Shown here: positions 1 through 9,090 of the stretch, piece by piece
Numbering within the stretch: the stretch's first letter is position 1
Layout: each line of letters begins with the position of its first letter
Origin: Saprospiraceae bacterium
GTDB lineage: Bacteria; Bacteroidota; Bacteroidia; Chitinophagales; Saprospiraceae
Direction: 5' to 3'
Assembly (NCBI GenBank): GCA_020629965.1
Contig: JAHDCG010000023.1
Location: 1-57,354, forward strand
DNA length: 57,354 nucleotides
The notes under the pieces: generated by a model
The model's database searches: none
What the model was told of the DNA's origin: nothing
The model's input: only the letters and a program-made list of their open reading frames with translations
Position numbers and translations under genes: made by a program

Positions 1-76
1 CGCATTTCAATTTATGAAACCGCTCGACAGGATTTGCAATCCGGCATTTTGAAACCGCATTTGCCACTCTTACCTT

Positions 77-97
77 AGACGTGGCAGTGCCGCGTCT
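77..97. repeat. Palindromic dispersed element, copy 1
   Basis: The arms AGACGTGGCA and TGCCGCGTCT face each other around a single base and are followed by CTACAA. The same core recurs at 15578-15605, and a diverged copy lies at 15448-15474. The rest of bases 1-165 has no gene; bases 127-165 hold a short AT-rich degenerate repeat in which ACTCAAACAATT occurs twice. Confidence 0.6.
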
Positions 98-165
98 CTA
101 CAACTCCGGGGAACGGTAGGCGCATAACGACTCAAACAATTTCCAACAACTCAAACAATTCAAAC

Positions 166-3100
166 CTACCCCTCCGCCAACTCAAAACTCTCCCGTATCC
201 GCAACGCATTCACCGCAATCAGCGGTAACTCGATGTAAAAATCAGTACCGACCCCGACTTCCGTCTCAAACCAAATGCGCCCGTCCACAATCTCGATAAT
301 CTTACGCGAAATGGCGAGACCCAAACCCGTACCCGAGCTTTTTGTCGTGAAATACGGTTGAAAAACCTTTGCTTTCATCGCATCGCTGATGCCCGTTCCG
401 TTGTCGCTGACTTTAATCACAACGCGGCTGTCGTTTTGATAAACCGAGGTTTTAACGTGTCCGCTGCGCTCGTCGGGAATGGCTTGAATGGCATTTTTTA
501 CCAAGTTATTCAGCACGCGCATCAGGTGTGATTTATCGGCGTACACCGTGAATTTTTCGGGCGGCAGCGTCAACGTCACATCTACTGTTTCGCTTTGATT
601 GCGGAAGAGGTCGTGTACGTTTTTGACGAGGCTGTTGAGTTCAAATTCCGAGTTTTCCGCAGAGGGCATTTTGGCAAAATTACTGAACTCCGTGGCGATA
701 TTCGTCAGTCCGTCGATTTGCTCGATGAGGGTATCGCTGACGCGCTGTATCATGCCGCCGATGTTGTCGGGGTTGCGTTTGTAGGCGTGCATCATAAGCT
801 GGATGCTGAGTTTCATCGGGGTCAGCGGGTTCTTGATTTCGTGGGCGACCTGCTTTGCCATTTCGCGCCACGCGCCTTCGCGTTCCGCCTTACCGAGTTG
901 GTCTGATTGCTCGGCGAGGGTCATAATCATGCGGTTGTATTCCTGAATGAGCTGCCCGACTTCGTCCTGTCGTTTGTAAAGAATAGGCTCGTTTTTACCG
1001 CCGAGTTGTACGCTGCGCAGGTAAGTCCCGAGGTTGGTTATCGGCTTGGAAATCGAGTTGGCGACCATAATGGCGATGACCCCGGCAAAGAGCAACAGAA
1101 AAACGTAAACGTTAATCAAAGTGCCCATAAAATCGGAAACGTCGCTGCGCAGTTTGCGCTGTTTGGAGTAATACGGCAAGCCCATATAAGCGATAACTTC
1201 CTGATTGTTGTTGTGTACGGGCACGTAAGCGGCTTTGTACTCCAGGTCGCCGACACGCTCGTTTTGAATACCTTCGGAGGCCTCTTGTCTTTTCAAAGTT
1301 TGGTAAGCATAACCGCCCATACGCGGCGAAATAATGCCTTTTTTGAAAATACCTTCCTCGCTCGAACTGATGAGATTGCCCTTCGTGTCATACAAATTAA
1401 TGTCCATGCGGTGTATTTCCGAAATCGGAATCACCAAGCCCTCCAACCCCGAGCGGGTGCTGTCGAGACTGTTGACCAGTTGAATTTCGTGCTCGGCATC
1501 CTTCAAAGCGGCGCGGACTTTACGCTCCAGACGGTCTTCGTGGTATTGGTCGGATGATTTTTGAAAAAACCAAACCGTGACCCCGCCGATGAAGACAAAA
1601 GATGTCAAAATGAGCAAGATAACGGAAAGCTGAATGCGATTGCCGAGCGAGGGTTTGCGCGTCAAAGAAAAATTGAGGGAGCGCGGCACGGCTTTTATCC
1701 AAGTATTGCCGACGGCCAAAATGAGCGTGGACAGCACCAACAAACCGAACAGGTAAGAAAACAGCGAAATCGGCTTGAGCCAACCACCCATTTCTTTGCC
1801 GATGATGACGACCGTGCCGTCTTCGCCGGTCAGCGTCACTTCCGAATATTCTGCGGTAGCAACGGACTCGTAGTAGGTTTTCGGTGCGGGGTATTCGACG
1901 TTTTCGGGCAGCACGGCGGGGTAGTTTTTGCCGCTGCCTTCGATGAGGTTGCCGTTTTTATAAATCGCATATTCGTATTTCCCCAAATCCTCCAAGCCCT
2001 TGTATTGCTTGTTGAGCAGCAGTTCCGTATAGACTTTCGAGGGGCTTTTTTGCTTGCGTTTAAATTCCAAATACGCCTCGCCGTCCGTGGTGCCGCCCGC
2101 GCGGTCGGGTACGTCGATGCGCAGCAGATAACTGAAATTTCGTCCGTCGGCTTGGTCTTGCCACAGTTTTATACCGCCGTAATCCGTCTTTTCCGCTTCC
2201 GCAAACATGCGCCGGTAGCGACTGCGCTCGGTGTCACTCGTGTCGTTCGGCGCGAAAAAATGCGTTTGCAGAAAATAGTTGTTGAACAGATATTCCTCAT
2301 TCGTGTAGTGCGACTCGGCAATGCGTTTCAGTCGCTCGACGGTCACGGAGTCGGACTCGGTTTGCGTATCTAAGACAAAAGTCGGCAGCCGTTTGAGTCG
2401 TTTTTTGGTTTCGTTGAGATTGATTTCGAGATTGGGGTCTTCGCGGGTAGAGAGCTTTTCGGCGTAGTTAATCCGCTGCGTCAGGTCTTTTTCGTTATTG
2501 TATTTAAACAAAAGCAAAGCCGAATAAAAAGCCAAAAGCACCAGCCAAAATATCACCCAGGTCAGATTCGGCAAACCCGAATCTTTAAACATATCGAACA
2601 GGACGATGTAAAAAAGCCCGGCGGGAATAAAAACGAAATAGTTGATTCCCAAATCGTTGATGTCGATAATCGGCAAAGAAATTATCATCGCTACCGTCAG
2701 ACAAACCAAGCGTTGCTCGACGGGCAGCCCCGCTTTCACATTCGTCAGCACCATGCGGTGACTGAAAAGGAAATGCGCAAACACCAACAGCACGATACCG
2801 ATGACGGCAAACAGACTGTAAATATTGAGGTTAAAGACGTTATCGAAGTCGAATTTAATGCCCGAATGTAAAATCAAACTGCGGAAAACCGACGCCACCA
2901 TCAACATGCCCAACAGAATGGAAAAGTAGTTGAGCGTCGTCAAAAACCACCGACTCGGCTTGCTGATATTGTCAAAATTACGCACCTGAAACTCGCGGTG
3001 AAAAAAGACCATCAGCCACAGCAAAATCACGATATTTATCAATAAATCGCCGAGCGAAGACTGCAAAACCGGCGTCGTAAAACTCTCCGTAAAAATGTTT

Positions 3101-3948
3101 AAATCCGAAAATCCGCTTTTGAAATTTAAAACCATACTCACCCCGCGCAACAAAAAAACGGTGCTGACCAAAAATGCCGCGCCTATCCACGGCTTGTATT
3201 TTTGCACGATAGTCACCGCGATATCGTTGAGCAAAACGCCGATGGTAATGAACGCCAACAGATAAAAAATCAGCAAAAGTTTTTGCTGAGAAGTGTCTTT
3301 GAAATCGTTTTTGGCGTAGAGATAAGTGAGCGTTTTTCCCTCCTTGGTTTGTATCGGAAAATCGGTGACTTTCGAGGTAATATCGACCGCCTTCGGGATG
3401 TTATTGTGACCCGTGAAGCGATTGATGAGATACTCGCTTTCGAGGGCAAAATTATTGCGCACGGGTATCAGTGCGACGGCGTAGTAATCATAGTGTTTAC
3501 CGTCTTTGAGCAGATTTTTTCTGACTTCGTAGTAGCCGTTTTCCAGTTCGACAAAGCGCGATTTTTGCGGCATCCGTTGTATCATTTCTACGGAGTCCAG
3601 CGGCAGAAAAGCGCGATTATTCGTCCAAAAAATCAGTTCGTCATTGCGATAGAGACAGATGTTGTAGTCCTTGTCGGTGAGTTGCGCGACTTTTTCCATG
3701 TCTTCGCGCAGCAGCGTTTGCAGGGGGGCTTCTTCGACAAATTGGCGCAGCAGCCAAGCGGTATCGGCAAACAGGGCGTCGGTTTCCGACTCGGCGCGGT
3801 GCAGCGAGGTCTGAATGTCGTCTTGATAGCCTTGCAGATTACGCTCGGAGGTAAAGAAAAATTCCAGACCGAAAGCCAGCACAAAAAAGACGAGGATGAG
3901 CGCCATCGTCAGGTAGTTTCGCTTGGAGATAAGCTCGTTTACGGACAT
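166..3948 (-). CDS. Large membrane sensor histidine kinase (NtrY-like core)
   Basis: A 1260-residue sensor kinase. What is seen: a membrane segment near residues 12-30, an extracytoplasmic stretch, a cluster of hydrophobic segments about 225-480, a second extracytoplasmic stretch, more membrane segments near 735-795 and 930-955, a HAMP-like linker, then HisKA with the H-box VAHEIKNPLTPMK (His1035) and a HATPase domain with N-box NLVKNAIQ, SDNGTGI and GTGLGLAIS. All catalytic motifs are intact, so it should autophosphorylate. The H-box and the following helix resemble NtrY-type kinases. It is much longer than usual because of the multi-pass N-terminal half, whose ligand I cannot name. No response regulator is adjacent in the window, so it looks orphan. 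A TAnnTTTG element at 4200-4207 reads towards it, leaving a leader of about 245 nt. Confidence 0.93.
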   Translation of the reverse strand: MSVNELISKRNYLTMALILVFFVLAFGLEFFFTSERNLQGYQDDIQTSLHRAESETDALFADTAWLLRQFVEEAPLQTLLREDMEKVAQLTDKDYNICLYRNDELIFWTNNRAFLPLDSVEMIQRMPQKSRFVELENGYYEVRKNLLKDGKHYDYYAVALIPVRNNFALESEYLINRFTGHNNIPKAVDITSKVTDFPIQTKEGKTLTYLYAKNDFKDTSQQKLLLIFYLLAFITIGVLLNDIAVTIVQKYKPWIGAAFLVSTVFLLRGVSMVLNFKSGFSDLNIFTESFTTPVLQSSLGDLLINIVILLWLMVFFHREFQVRNFDNISKPSRWFLTTLNYFSILLGMLMVASVFRSLILHSGIKFDFDNVFNLNIYSLFAVIGIVLLVFAHFLFSHRMVLTNVKAGLPVEQRLVCLTVAMIISLPIIDINDLGINYFVFIPAGLFYIVLFDMFKDSGLPNLTWVIFWLVLLAFYSALLLFKYNNEKDLTQRINYAEKLSTREDPNLEINLNETKKRLKRLPTFVLDTQTESDSVTVERLKRIAESHYTNEEYLFNNYFLQTHFFAPNDTSDTERSRYRRMFAEAEKTDYGGIKLWQDQADGRNFSYLLRIDVPDRAGGTTDGEAYLEFKRKQKSPSKVYTELLLNKQYKGLEDLGKYEYAIYKNGNLIEGSGKNYPAVLPENVEYPAPKTYYESVATAEYSEVTLTGEDGTVVIIGKEMGGWLKPISLFSYLFGLLVLSTLILAVGNTWIKAVPRSLNFSLTRKPSLGNRIQLSVILLILTSFVFIGGVTVWFFQKSSDQYHEDRLERKVRAALKDAEHEIQLVNSLDSTRSGLEGLVIPISEIHRMDINLYDTKGNLISSSEEGIFKKGIISPRMGGYAYQTLKRQEASEGIQNERVGDLEYKAAYVPVHNNNQEVIAYMGLPYYSKQRKLRSDVSDFMGTLINVYVFLLLFAGVIAIMVANSISKPITNLGTYLRSVQLGGKNEPILYKRQDEVGQLIQEYNRMIMTLAEQSDQLGKAEREGAWREMAKQVAHEIKNPLTPMKLSIQLMMHAYKRNPDNIGGMIQRVSDTLIEQIDGLTNIATEFSNFAKMPSAENSEFELNSLVKNVHDLFRNQSETVDVTLTLPPEKFTVYADKSHLMRVLNNLVKNAIQAIPDERSGHVKTSVYQNDSRVVIKVSDNGTGISDAMKAKVFQPYFTTKSSGTGLGLAISRKIIEIVDGRIWFETEVGVGTDFYIELPLIAVNALRIRESFELAEG

Positions 3949-4078
3949 CTGTTTGCGGTATTTTCACGGGATGTTTAAGACTCGAAATGCGGGTGCTGCT
4001 TTTTTTACGAATGTGGTCTTGTTTAGTTTGGTAAATTTTGAAAAGATGAGGACTGCGAAGAGTTCGGGTACTTTTCCG

Positions 4079-4107
4079 GACAAGATTGACAGGATTTTTC
4101 GGATTTC
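4079..4107. repeat. GGATTGACAGGATTTT-type degenerate repeat
   Basis: Bases around AGATTGACAGGATTTTTCGGAT belong to the ~9-bp-unit family also seen at 39977, 45652 and 50501. It sits in the long leader of the histidine kinase. The rest of 3949-4427 holds no supportable gene. Confidence 0.45.
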
Positions 4108-4199
4108 CTCTCTGACCTGTTCTATAATTTTTTCCTGTTTTAGGATAAAGAGATTTTAAAGCACCCATAGTTCTCCCGCGAGTCAAAAGTTCAAGGACG

Positions 4200-4207
4200 C
4201 AAAGGTA
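4200..4207 (-). promoter_or_regulatory. Bacteroidota -7 element for the histidine kinase
   Basis: The minus strand reads TACCTTTG, an exact TAnnTTTG match. I see no convincing -33 TTTG at the expected distance, so this is a half-site call. Confidence 0.45.
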
Positions 4208-4427
4208 GTAATAAGTTGATTTACATTTACTTTTGCATTAAATAAAAAACACATGCGATAAGTGCGGGACACTTTCAAAAGTACCTTGCACTTGATACCG
4301 GCTTCAGCCTGCATTCTCAAAAAGTTACAAAACTCCGCGTCTCTGCCTCTCCGGTTCTGCGTTCAATCCTTCCCTTCTCAAACGAAATATAAGGCAAAAA
4401 TCGCGCCGTAAAACAAAGGCAAAAGTG

Positions 4428-4435
4428 TACCTTTG
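4428..4435 (+). promoter_or_regulatory. -7 element of the RNase P RNA gene
   Basis: TACCTTTG matches TAnnTTTG and ends 6 nt before the first base of the RNase P P1 helix. That distance fits a transcription start exactly at the RNA 5' end, which makes it the best supported promoter in the window. Confidence 0.75.
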
Positions 4436-4440
4436 CGGTT

Positions 4441-4828
4441 TCGTTTCCCCGTCGTTCCGTCGCTCCGCACGTAAGTGCGGTGAGGAAAGTCCGGACAACG
4501 CAGTGTGCCGCACTACCTAACGGGTAGCGTCTTGCCCTTCGGGGCGAGGCAGAGCAAGTATCGCAGAAAATAACCGCCTCGACTTCGGTCGCGGTAAGGG
4601 TGAAAATGTGCGGTAAGAGCGCACGGTCGCTTTGAGCAATCAAGGCGGCGGATAAACCTTGCGGGTTGAAATGTCACGTAAACCGACGCGGCGGCTAAGG
4701 TCGCCAAAGAGTTACACGCTCGATGTCGGAGGGTAGGCAGCTACATCCCGTCCGTGAGGGCGGGAGCAGATAAATGACGGAAGCGCACCTCGGTGCGTAC
4801 AGAATCCGGCTTACAGACGGGGAAACGA
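4441..4828 (+). ncRNA. rnpB: RNase P RNA
   Basis: The catalytic RNA of RNase P, which trims the 5' leader of pre-tRNAs. The 5' strand CGTTTCCCCGTC (4442-4453) pairs perfectly with GACGGGGAAACG (4816-4827) to make P1. The universally conserved GAGGAAAGTCCGGAC lies at 4482-4496, and ACAGAATCCGGCTTA lies just before the closing P1 strand. The length of about 388 nt is normal for a bacterial type A RNA. A run of seven T follows at 4829-4835, consistent with intrinsic termination. Reading frames on the minus strand here are spurious. Confidence 0.97.
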
Positions 4829-4866
4829 TTTTTTTGAAAAAAAACACAAAGTTTAACGAAAGACGA

Positions 4867-4903
4867 GCCGTCCACCGTCCACCCTTCTACCGTCCGCCGT
4901 TCA
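4867..4903. repeat. CCGTCCA heptad array at the HlyD stop codon
   Basis: Units CCGTCCA, CCGTCCA, CCCTTCTA, CCGTCCG, CCGTTCA follow one another with a 7-8 bp period. The array runs into the stop codon of the minus-strand HlyD gene. Confidence 0.8.
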
Positions 4904-6199
4904 CTCAAACACCTTCCCGAAAACCCGATACAGCAACCGCGTCTCCTCGGTAATTATCTCTCCCACCGCCGGCATCCCTTGCCGAAAGTCGATTTTTTTA
5001 CTGCGCGTCGTGCTCATGCCGGCGGGCAATTCGACAATCAAATTGTACATTTCCTGTTCCTTGATTATTTCCTCTGCGTCGTTTTTAATTTTTTTGGTTT
5101 CGGTCAGTTTGGATTTTTTCGCGACTCTGCCGACCACATAACCGTACTCCAACGCCGGATAAGTATCGAATTTTATCTGTACTTTTTGCCCTTCTTCCAC
5201 TCTGCCCGAGCCGATGAGCGGTATCTGCATCGTTGCCACAATATCGTTATCGGAATGGTCGGGCAGGATGGCCATCACTTCTTCATTTTCTTTAATCAAA
5301 GATTCTTTTACCTGTGCGTTGTAGTAAGTCACGGTACCGTCGGCGGGTGACAGGATGTAGTACTTATTCTTCCAGGCATCGACGGCATTTTTCAGATTAT
5401 TCAGTTGCTTTTTAATGTCGTTGAGCTTGATTTTACTGCCGGTTCTGACCTTAATATCTTCGCCCATGATACTGAGATTACTCTCCGTAATGTCACGGCG
5501 AAAAGCCTCTCGGTTGGCTTCTTTTTCTTTAATTTCACGCTCGATGCGTTTAATTTTTTCCAACACGCTGTTGTACTGCGTAATGTCGCCGTCGCTGTTG
5601 TATTTTTTCTGCGCTCTTACTTTTTCGGTGTTCAGCGCGATTGCCTTTTCTTCTCGCAGTGCCTTAATTTGGTCGTTGATAAAGGCAATACTTTCTTCGT
5701 ATTTGCGGCGTTGATTGCGAATCGCCTGCTTTTTATTTTCGTCGCTGCGGTCGTTTTCTACCAATAAAAAATCGCCGATGGTCTCGTTGAAGCGGTCGAA
5801 AGCAGGTTGTATTTCACCCAAACTCAAAGTTTGCACCGGCACGTAGTCCAGATAATCTTCTTTGTTAAATTCCATCAAATTGATGACGATAGATTCTAAC
5901 TCCGCTACGTCAGCGGGTTCTGCGGGGTTACGAATGGTACCGAGCAACTCACCACGATTGACCTCCTCCCCTTCCGCTTTGTACAATTCCACATAGCCCG
6001 TCACCTTAGAAATCACCGAAATCGGCGGTATCTTCGTCGTCATTCGCACCTGCCCTTTCACCTTATCGGGGTAACTGACACTCCACATCACGACAAGGAT
6101 GCCCGCAAATGCTAACAGGGCGACGGTCGTACCGATTTGTACGAGTTTGCTCGGAGGTCTGCCCATAATGTCGTCGTATGCACTGCTGTGTTTGGTCAT
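4901..6199 (-). CDS. HlyD-family membrane fusion (adaptor) protein
   Basis: The periplasmic adaptor of a type I secretion system, expected to bridge the inner-membrane ABC exporter and an outer-membrane TolC channel. A single membrane anchor lies near residues 21-42 after a short cytoplasmic tail, followed by a lipoyl-like half (VTGYVELYKAEGEEVNRG), a long charged coiled coil about residues 150-280, the returning lipoyl half (LSPADGTVTYYNAQ) and a C-terminal beta barrel. Its 432 residues fit the family. It lies 81 nt downstream of the C39 peptidase-ABC exporter and is very probably cotranscribed. A paralogue with the same IMGxPPS and YPD motifs lies at 42284-43594. No TolC gene is linked; the nearest is at 35166. 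Confidence 0.93.
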   Translation of the reverse strand: MTKHSSAYDDIMGRPPSKLVQIGTTVALLAFAGILVVMWSVSYPDKVKGQVRMTTKIPPISVISKVTGYVELYKAEGEEVNRGELLGTIRNPAEPADVAELESIVINLMEFNKEDYLDYVPVQTLSLGEIQPAFDRFNETIGDFLLVENDRSDENKKQAIRNQRRKYEESIAFINDQIKALREEKAIALNTEKVRAQKKYNSDGDITQYNSVLEKIKRIEREIKEKEANREAFRRDITESNLSIMGEDIKVRTGSKIKLNDIKKQLNNLKNAVDAWKNKYYILSPADGTVTYYNAQVKESLIKENEEVMAILPDHSDNDIVATMQIPLIGSGRVEEGQKVQIKFDTYPALEYGYVVGRVAKKSKLTETKKIKNDAEEIIKEQEMYNLIVELPAGMSTTRSKKIDFRQGMPAVGEIITEETRLLYRVFGKVFE

Positions 6200-6207
6200 T
6201 TATTTTT

Positions 6208-6240
6208 GAGATATTAGATTTTAGACGTTAGATTTTAGAC
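6208..6240 (+). repeat. GAYNTTA heptad array, site 1
   Basis: Reads GATATTA GATTTTA GACGTTA GATTTTA GAC, an exact 7-bp period, between the exporter and HlyD genes. Confidence 0.85.
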
Positions 6241-6245
6241 TGCTG

Positions 6246-6277
6246 CTCTCTCCTCTCCCCTTTCTCTCCTCTCCCCT
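6246..6277. repeat. CTCTCTC pyrimidine array, site 1
   Basis: The 16-mer CTCTCCTCTCCCCTTT occurs twice in tandem. It lies between the GAYNTTA array and the exporter stop codon. The same pairing of the two families occurs at 43608-43699 upstream of the HlyD paralogue. Confidence 0.7.
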
Positions 6278-6280
6278 TTT

Positions 6281-8473
6281 TTAAACCCTCAACTGACTCC
6301 GCACCAATTCATAATATTTTTCTCTGCGATACAAAAGCTCTTCGTGCGGACCTTGCTCTACTATTTCTCCGTCTTCCAGCACGATAATATTATCCGCATT
6401 GCGTACCGTGCTGAGGCGGTGGGCGATGACGACGACCGTTTTACGTTTTAAGAAAACGTCGAGTTCTTCCATGATGAATTTCTCGTTTTGCGTGTCGAGC
6501 GCGTTCGTGGCTTCGTCCAAAAAGATGTAGAGCGGATTTTTGTAAACGGCGCGGGCAATGAGAATGCGCTGTCTTTGCCCCTGACTCAATCCCATACCGT
6601 TGGCTCCGATTTTTGTATCATAGCCCTGCGGCAAACTCTCGACAAAACTGCGAATGCGTGCCACTCGCGCCGCTTCAAACAAGCGTTTTTCGTCGATGCG
6701 CTCTTCGCCTACGGCAATATTTTTGGCGATGCTTTTACTGAAAATGTGCCCGTCCTGCAAGACCGCACTGACCTGCGATCGCCAAAAAGTATTTTTAAAA
6801 TTTTGTATCGGAATATTACCCAATTTGACCGCGCCGCTGTCGGGTTGGTAAAAATTGAGCAGCAGTTTGAGCATCGTCGTTTTACCGCTGCCGCTGCCGC
6901 CGACGATGGCAGTCGTGCGCCCTTCGGGAATGTAGCAGGAAATGTTGCGCAGCACGGGGCGTGTGTTGCCGCCTTCGTAGCTGAAGGTGACGTTTTCAAA
7001 ATGTAAATCTCCGTTTTCGGGCACGATGTTTATTTTTTGTTCCGGGTCTTCCTCCGCTTCGGCGCGGTGGATTTCGTTCATGCGCTCCAGATTGACTTTG
7101 GCTTCTTGTAATTCGCGCACAAAGTGCATCAGTTGCAGCAGCGGCAGATTGATTTGTGAAATAATAAACATCACCGCAATCAGCATTCCGAGCGTCATCA
7201 CGCCGTTGATGACAAACCAGGAAGAGAGTAAAATCAGGCAGATATTTTTCACCTCATTCAGCAGCAACGCAATCGACCTTTGCCGCTGCGCCGCCGTCAA
7301 ATAGTCACGACTGACGCGGTACAGTGTCGCCTCCGAGCGTTCCCAATCCCAACGCTGAGCGCGTTCGGCGTTGTGCAGTTTTATTTCCTGCATGCCCGAG
7401 ATCAGTTCGTTGAGTTGGTTGTAATTATCCGCCGCTTTGTCGATGCGTTTGTAGTCTAAGTCCTTGCGGCGGTTGGTGCTTTTCCAAATATAAACCAAAT
7501 AAATCGCCGTAAAAATCACGTACACGAGCAGCACCCACCGATTGTAAAAACCCATGACCCCTCCCATCAAAATAATGGTCACGAGGTCAAAAAAAGACAG
7601 CAAAGTCGAGGCCGTCAGCAGGCGCTCGATGCGCTCGTTGTCGTAGATGCGTTGTATCAAATCGGAGGTCATCTGTCGGTCAAAAAACCGCATCGGCAGA
7701 CTGACGACCTTGATAATAAAGTCCGACATCAACTTAATTTTCGTGCGCACCCCGATGTGCAGTAATATCCAACCGCGAACATTTTCGACCAAAACCCGCA
7801 AAATCAGCAACACCAACCACGCGCCGGCAATGGTATAAAGCAGACGAAAATCCTCGTTGGCGATGCCTTCATCGACAATCATCTGCACCATAAACGGAAA
7901 CAAAACCGCCAAAAAACTTGTGAGCAGCAGCCCGACGAACAGTTGCGCACCGAGTGCTTTGTATTCTTTTACGTAATTAAAAAGGTAAGCAAAACCGCCG
8001 CGGTCGGTGCGCACGTCTTCCGCTTCGTCAAAAGCGGGTGTTTTTTCGAGCAGCAATATCAGACCCGGATTCGAGCCGTCGGGGTCGTAGTCTTCGAGCA
8101 GCCAGCCCGCCAAAAATTCTTCTTTGGAAAGTTTGAGTTTATTATCATGCCCGGGGTCGGACACCCAAACGTGCGTATCGGTCACTTTATAGACCACGAT
8201 AAAATGGTCGCCGCGCCAGTGCGCGATGAGGGGCATATTGGCATCTTCGACGAGCTGTTCGTATTCGACTTTTGCGCCGAGGGTGCGCATGCCGATATGC
8301 TCGGCGGCGTCGCTGATACCGCGCAGCGATACGCCCTCGATGTTGATGTGCGTGAGCTGACGCAGGTATTCGAGCGAGTAAAATTTGCCGTAGTGCCGCG
8401 CCACGATACGCAGACAGACTGCGCCGCAATCCATGGCGGTCGGTTGTTTATAATGCGGAAAAGTATCGGACAT
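6281..8473 (-). CDS. C39 peptidase-containing ABC exporter (PCAT)
   Basis: A 730-residue fusion that should cleave the leader of a peptide substrate and export it. The N-terminal C39 domain carries Gln10, Cys16 (in MDCGAVC), His90 (in DHFIVV) and Asp106 (in SDPGH), so the Cys protease looks complete. Six membrane segments follow about residues 170-440. The nucleotide-binding domain has GGSGSGKTT, the signature LSQGQRQR and Walker B IFLDEATNALD. HlyD follows downstream in the same direction. A TAnnTTTG at 8913-8920 would give a leader of about 430 nt. No small gene with a double-glycine leader is visible nearby, so the substrate is unknown. Just upstream, a short in-frame string (IxCKINPRLLQQETL, then TGA) overlaps the start ATG; I could not make it into a gene. 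Confidence 0.95.
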   Translation of the reverse strand: MSDTFPHYKQPTAMDCGAVCLRIVARHYGKFYSLEYLRQLTHINIEGVSLRGISDAAEHIGMRTLGAKVEYEQLVEDANMPLIAHWRGDHFIVVYKVTDTHVWVSDPGHDNKLKLSKEEFLAGWLLEDYDPDGSNPGLILLLEKTPAFDEAEDVRTDRGGFAYLFNYVKEYKALGAQLFVGLLLTSFLAVLFPFMVQMIVDEGIANEDFRLLYTIAGAWLVLLILRVLVENVRGWILLHIGVRTKIKLMSDFIIKVVSLPMRFFDRQMTSDLIQRIYDNERIERLLTASTLLSFFDLVTIILMGGVMGFYNRWVLLVYVIFTAIYLVYIWKSTNRRKDLDYKRIDKAADNYNQLNELISGMQEIKLHNAERAQRWDWERSEATLYRVSRDYLTAAQRQRSIALLLNEVKNICLILLSSWFVINGVMTLGMLIAVMFIISQINLPLLQLMHFVRELQEAKVNLERMNEIHRAEAEEDPEQKINIVPENGDLHFENVTFSYEGGNTRPVLRNISCYIPEGRTTAIVGGSGSGKTTMLKLLLNFYQPDSGAVKLGNIPIQNFKNTFWRSQVSAVLQDGHIFSKSIAKNIAVGEERIDEKRLFEAARVARIRSFVESLPQGYDTKIGANGMGLSQGQRQRILIARAVYKNPLYIFLDEATNALDTQNEKFIMEELDVFLKRKTVVVIAHRLSTVRNADNIIVLEDGEIVEQGPHEELLYRREKYYELVRSQLRV

Positions 8474-8719
8474 TCAGAGGGTCTCCTGTTGCAGCAGGCG
8501 CGGGTTAATTTTGCAAATCAATTCCTGCTTATTCTAAAATTTTTTGGCGAAAATACGTTACGTCGATTGCTTTCGGCTTTCAACATATTAAAATAATTCA
8601 ATAACTGTACCACGGAAAGGCGCAGCAAGTTATTAAACCGAATCAGTGATTTAAAAATTGTGTTATCAGGATTTTGCTGCACTTTATAAGATACGTGCAG
8701 TAATTTTCGGTATTTTATC

Positions 8720-8776
8720 AAATCCGGGTTTACTCACAGGGTGACTCAAAGTCACCTTTTGAGTAAACCCGGATTT
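8720..8776. repeat. 57-nt nested hairpin containing a dispersed 35-bp core
   Basis: Outer arms of 17 bp are perfect (8720-8736 with 8760-8776). An inner stem GGTGACT/AGTCACC closes a CAA loop at 8740-8756. Bases 8731-8765 recur in inverse orientation at 51371-51405 with two changes. It sits in the leader of the exporter operon rather than at a gene end. Apart from this and the hairpins below, the 618-bp stretch 8474-9091 contains no supportable gene. Confidence 0.8.
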
Positions 8777-8912
8777 AACACGCTACTCATTTTCTTTTGG
8801 ATGTTTGAAATATTATATTCGACCGCGGATAAAAGTCGAACACGGCAGAGGATTACTGAAAAAATTCAATGTACACAGGGATTGTGCCTTGCCGATATGT
8901 GGTGTGTGCGGG

Positions 8913-8920
8913 CAAATGTA
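8913..8920 (-). promoter_or_regulatory. Candidate -7 element for the exporter operon
   Basis: The minus strand reads TACATTTG, an exact TAnnTTTG match, about 440 nt upstream of the exporter start. There is no clear -33 element. Confidence 0.35.
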
Positions 8921-8990
8921 CTTTCATTTCAGCGAAAAAAGAAATATTTTAAAAATAAATGTGAGAAGAGTTCCGTAATCCTGAAAATTA

Positions 8991-9025
8991 AAAAGCGGTG
9001 TACTTCATGTAAAGTACCCCGCTTT
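8991..9025 (-). terminator. Intrinsic terminator of the small minus-strand gene
   Basis: The stem AAAGCGG-GTACTT pairs with AAGTAC-CCGCTTT around a 6-nt loop. On the minus strand it is followed by TTTTTAATTTT. It lies 67 nt downstream of the stop at 9092. Confidence 0.7.
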
Positions 9026-9053
9026 CATCTCCGTTCTGTCCGGAAAAAATCTA

Positions 9054-9069
9054 CCCGATAATTATCGGG
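9054..9069. repeat. Perfect 16-bp palindrome CCCGATAATTATCGGG
   Basis: A perfect palindrome between the small gene and its terminator. It could be an operator or a small hairpin; nothing decides. Confidence 0.5.
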
Positions 9070-9070
9070 A

Positions 9071-9090
9071 CTAAAATCTAACGTCTCAAA
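9071..9090 (-). repeat. GAYNTTA heptad array, site 2 (short)
   Basis: On the minus strand it reads TTTGAGACGTTAGATTTTAG. It ends one base before the stop codon at 9092. Confidence 0.65.

Noticed and set aside
4317-4707. Short minus-strand frames at 4.3-4.7 kb
   Set aside because: They overlap the RNase P RNA, whose conserved sequence and P1 helix explain the region.
8518-8721. 67-residue minus-strand frame just upstream of the exporter as a precursor peptide
   Set aside because: No double-glycine leader, odd composition, and it begins in the dispersed hairpin. I kept only the remark on the short string before the exporter ATG.
8741-9061. 106-residue plus-strand frame upstream of the exporter operon
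   Set aside because: It starts inside the 57-nt hairpin, runs over the terminator-like stem at 8991-9025, and has no domain or composition typical of the genes here.
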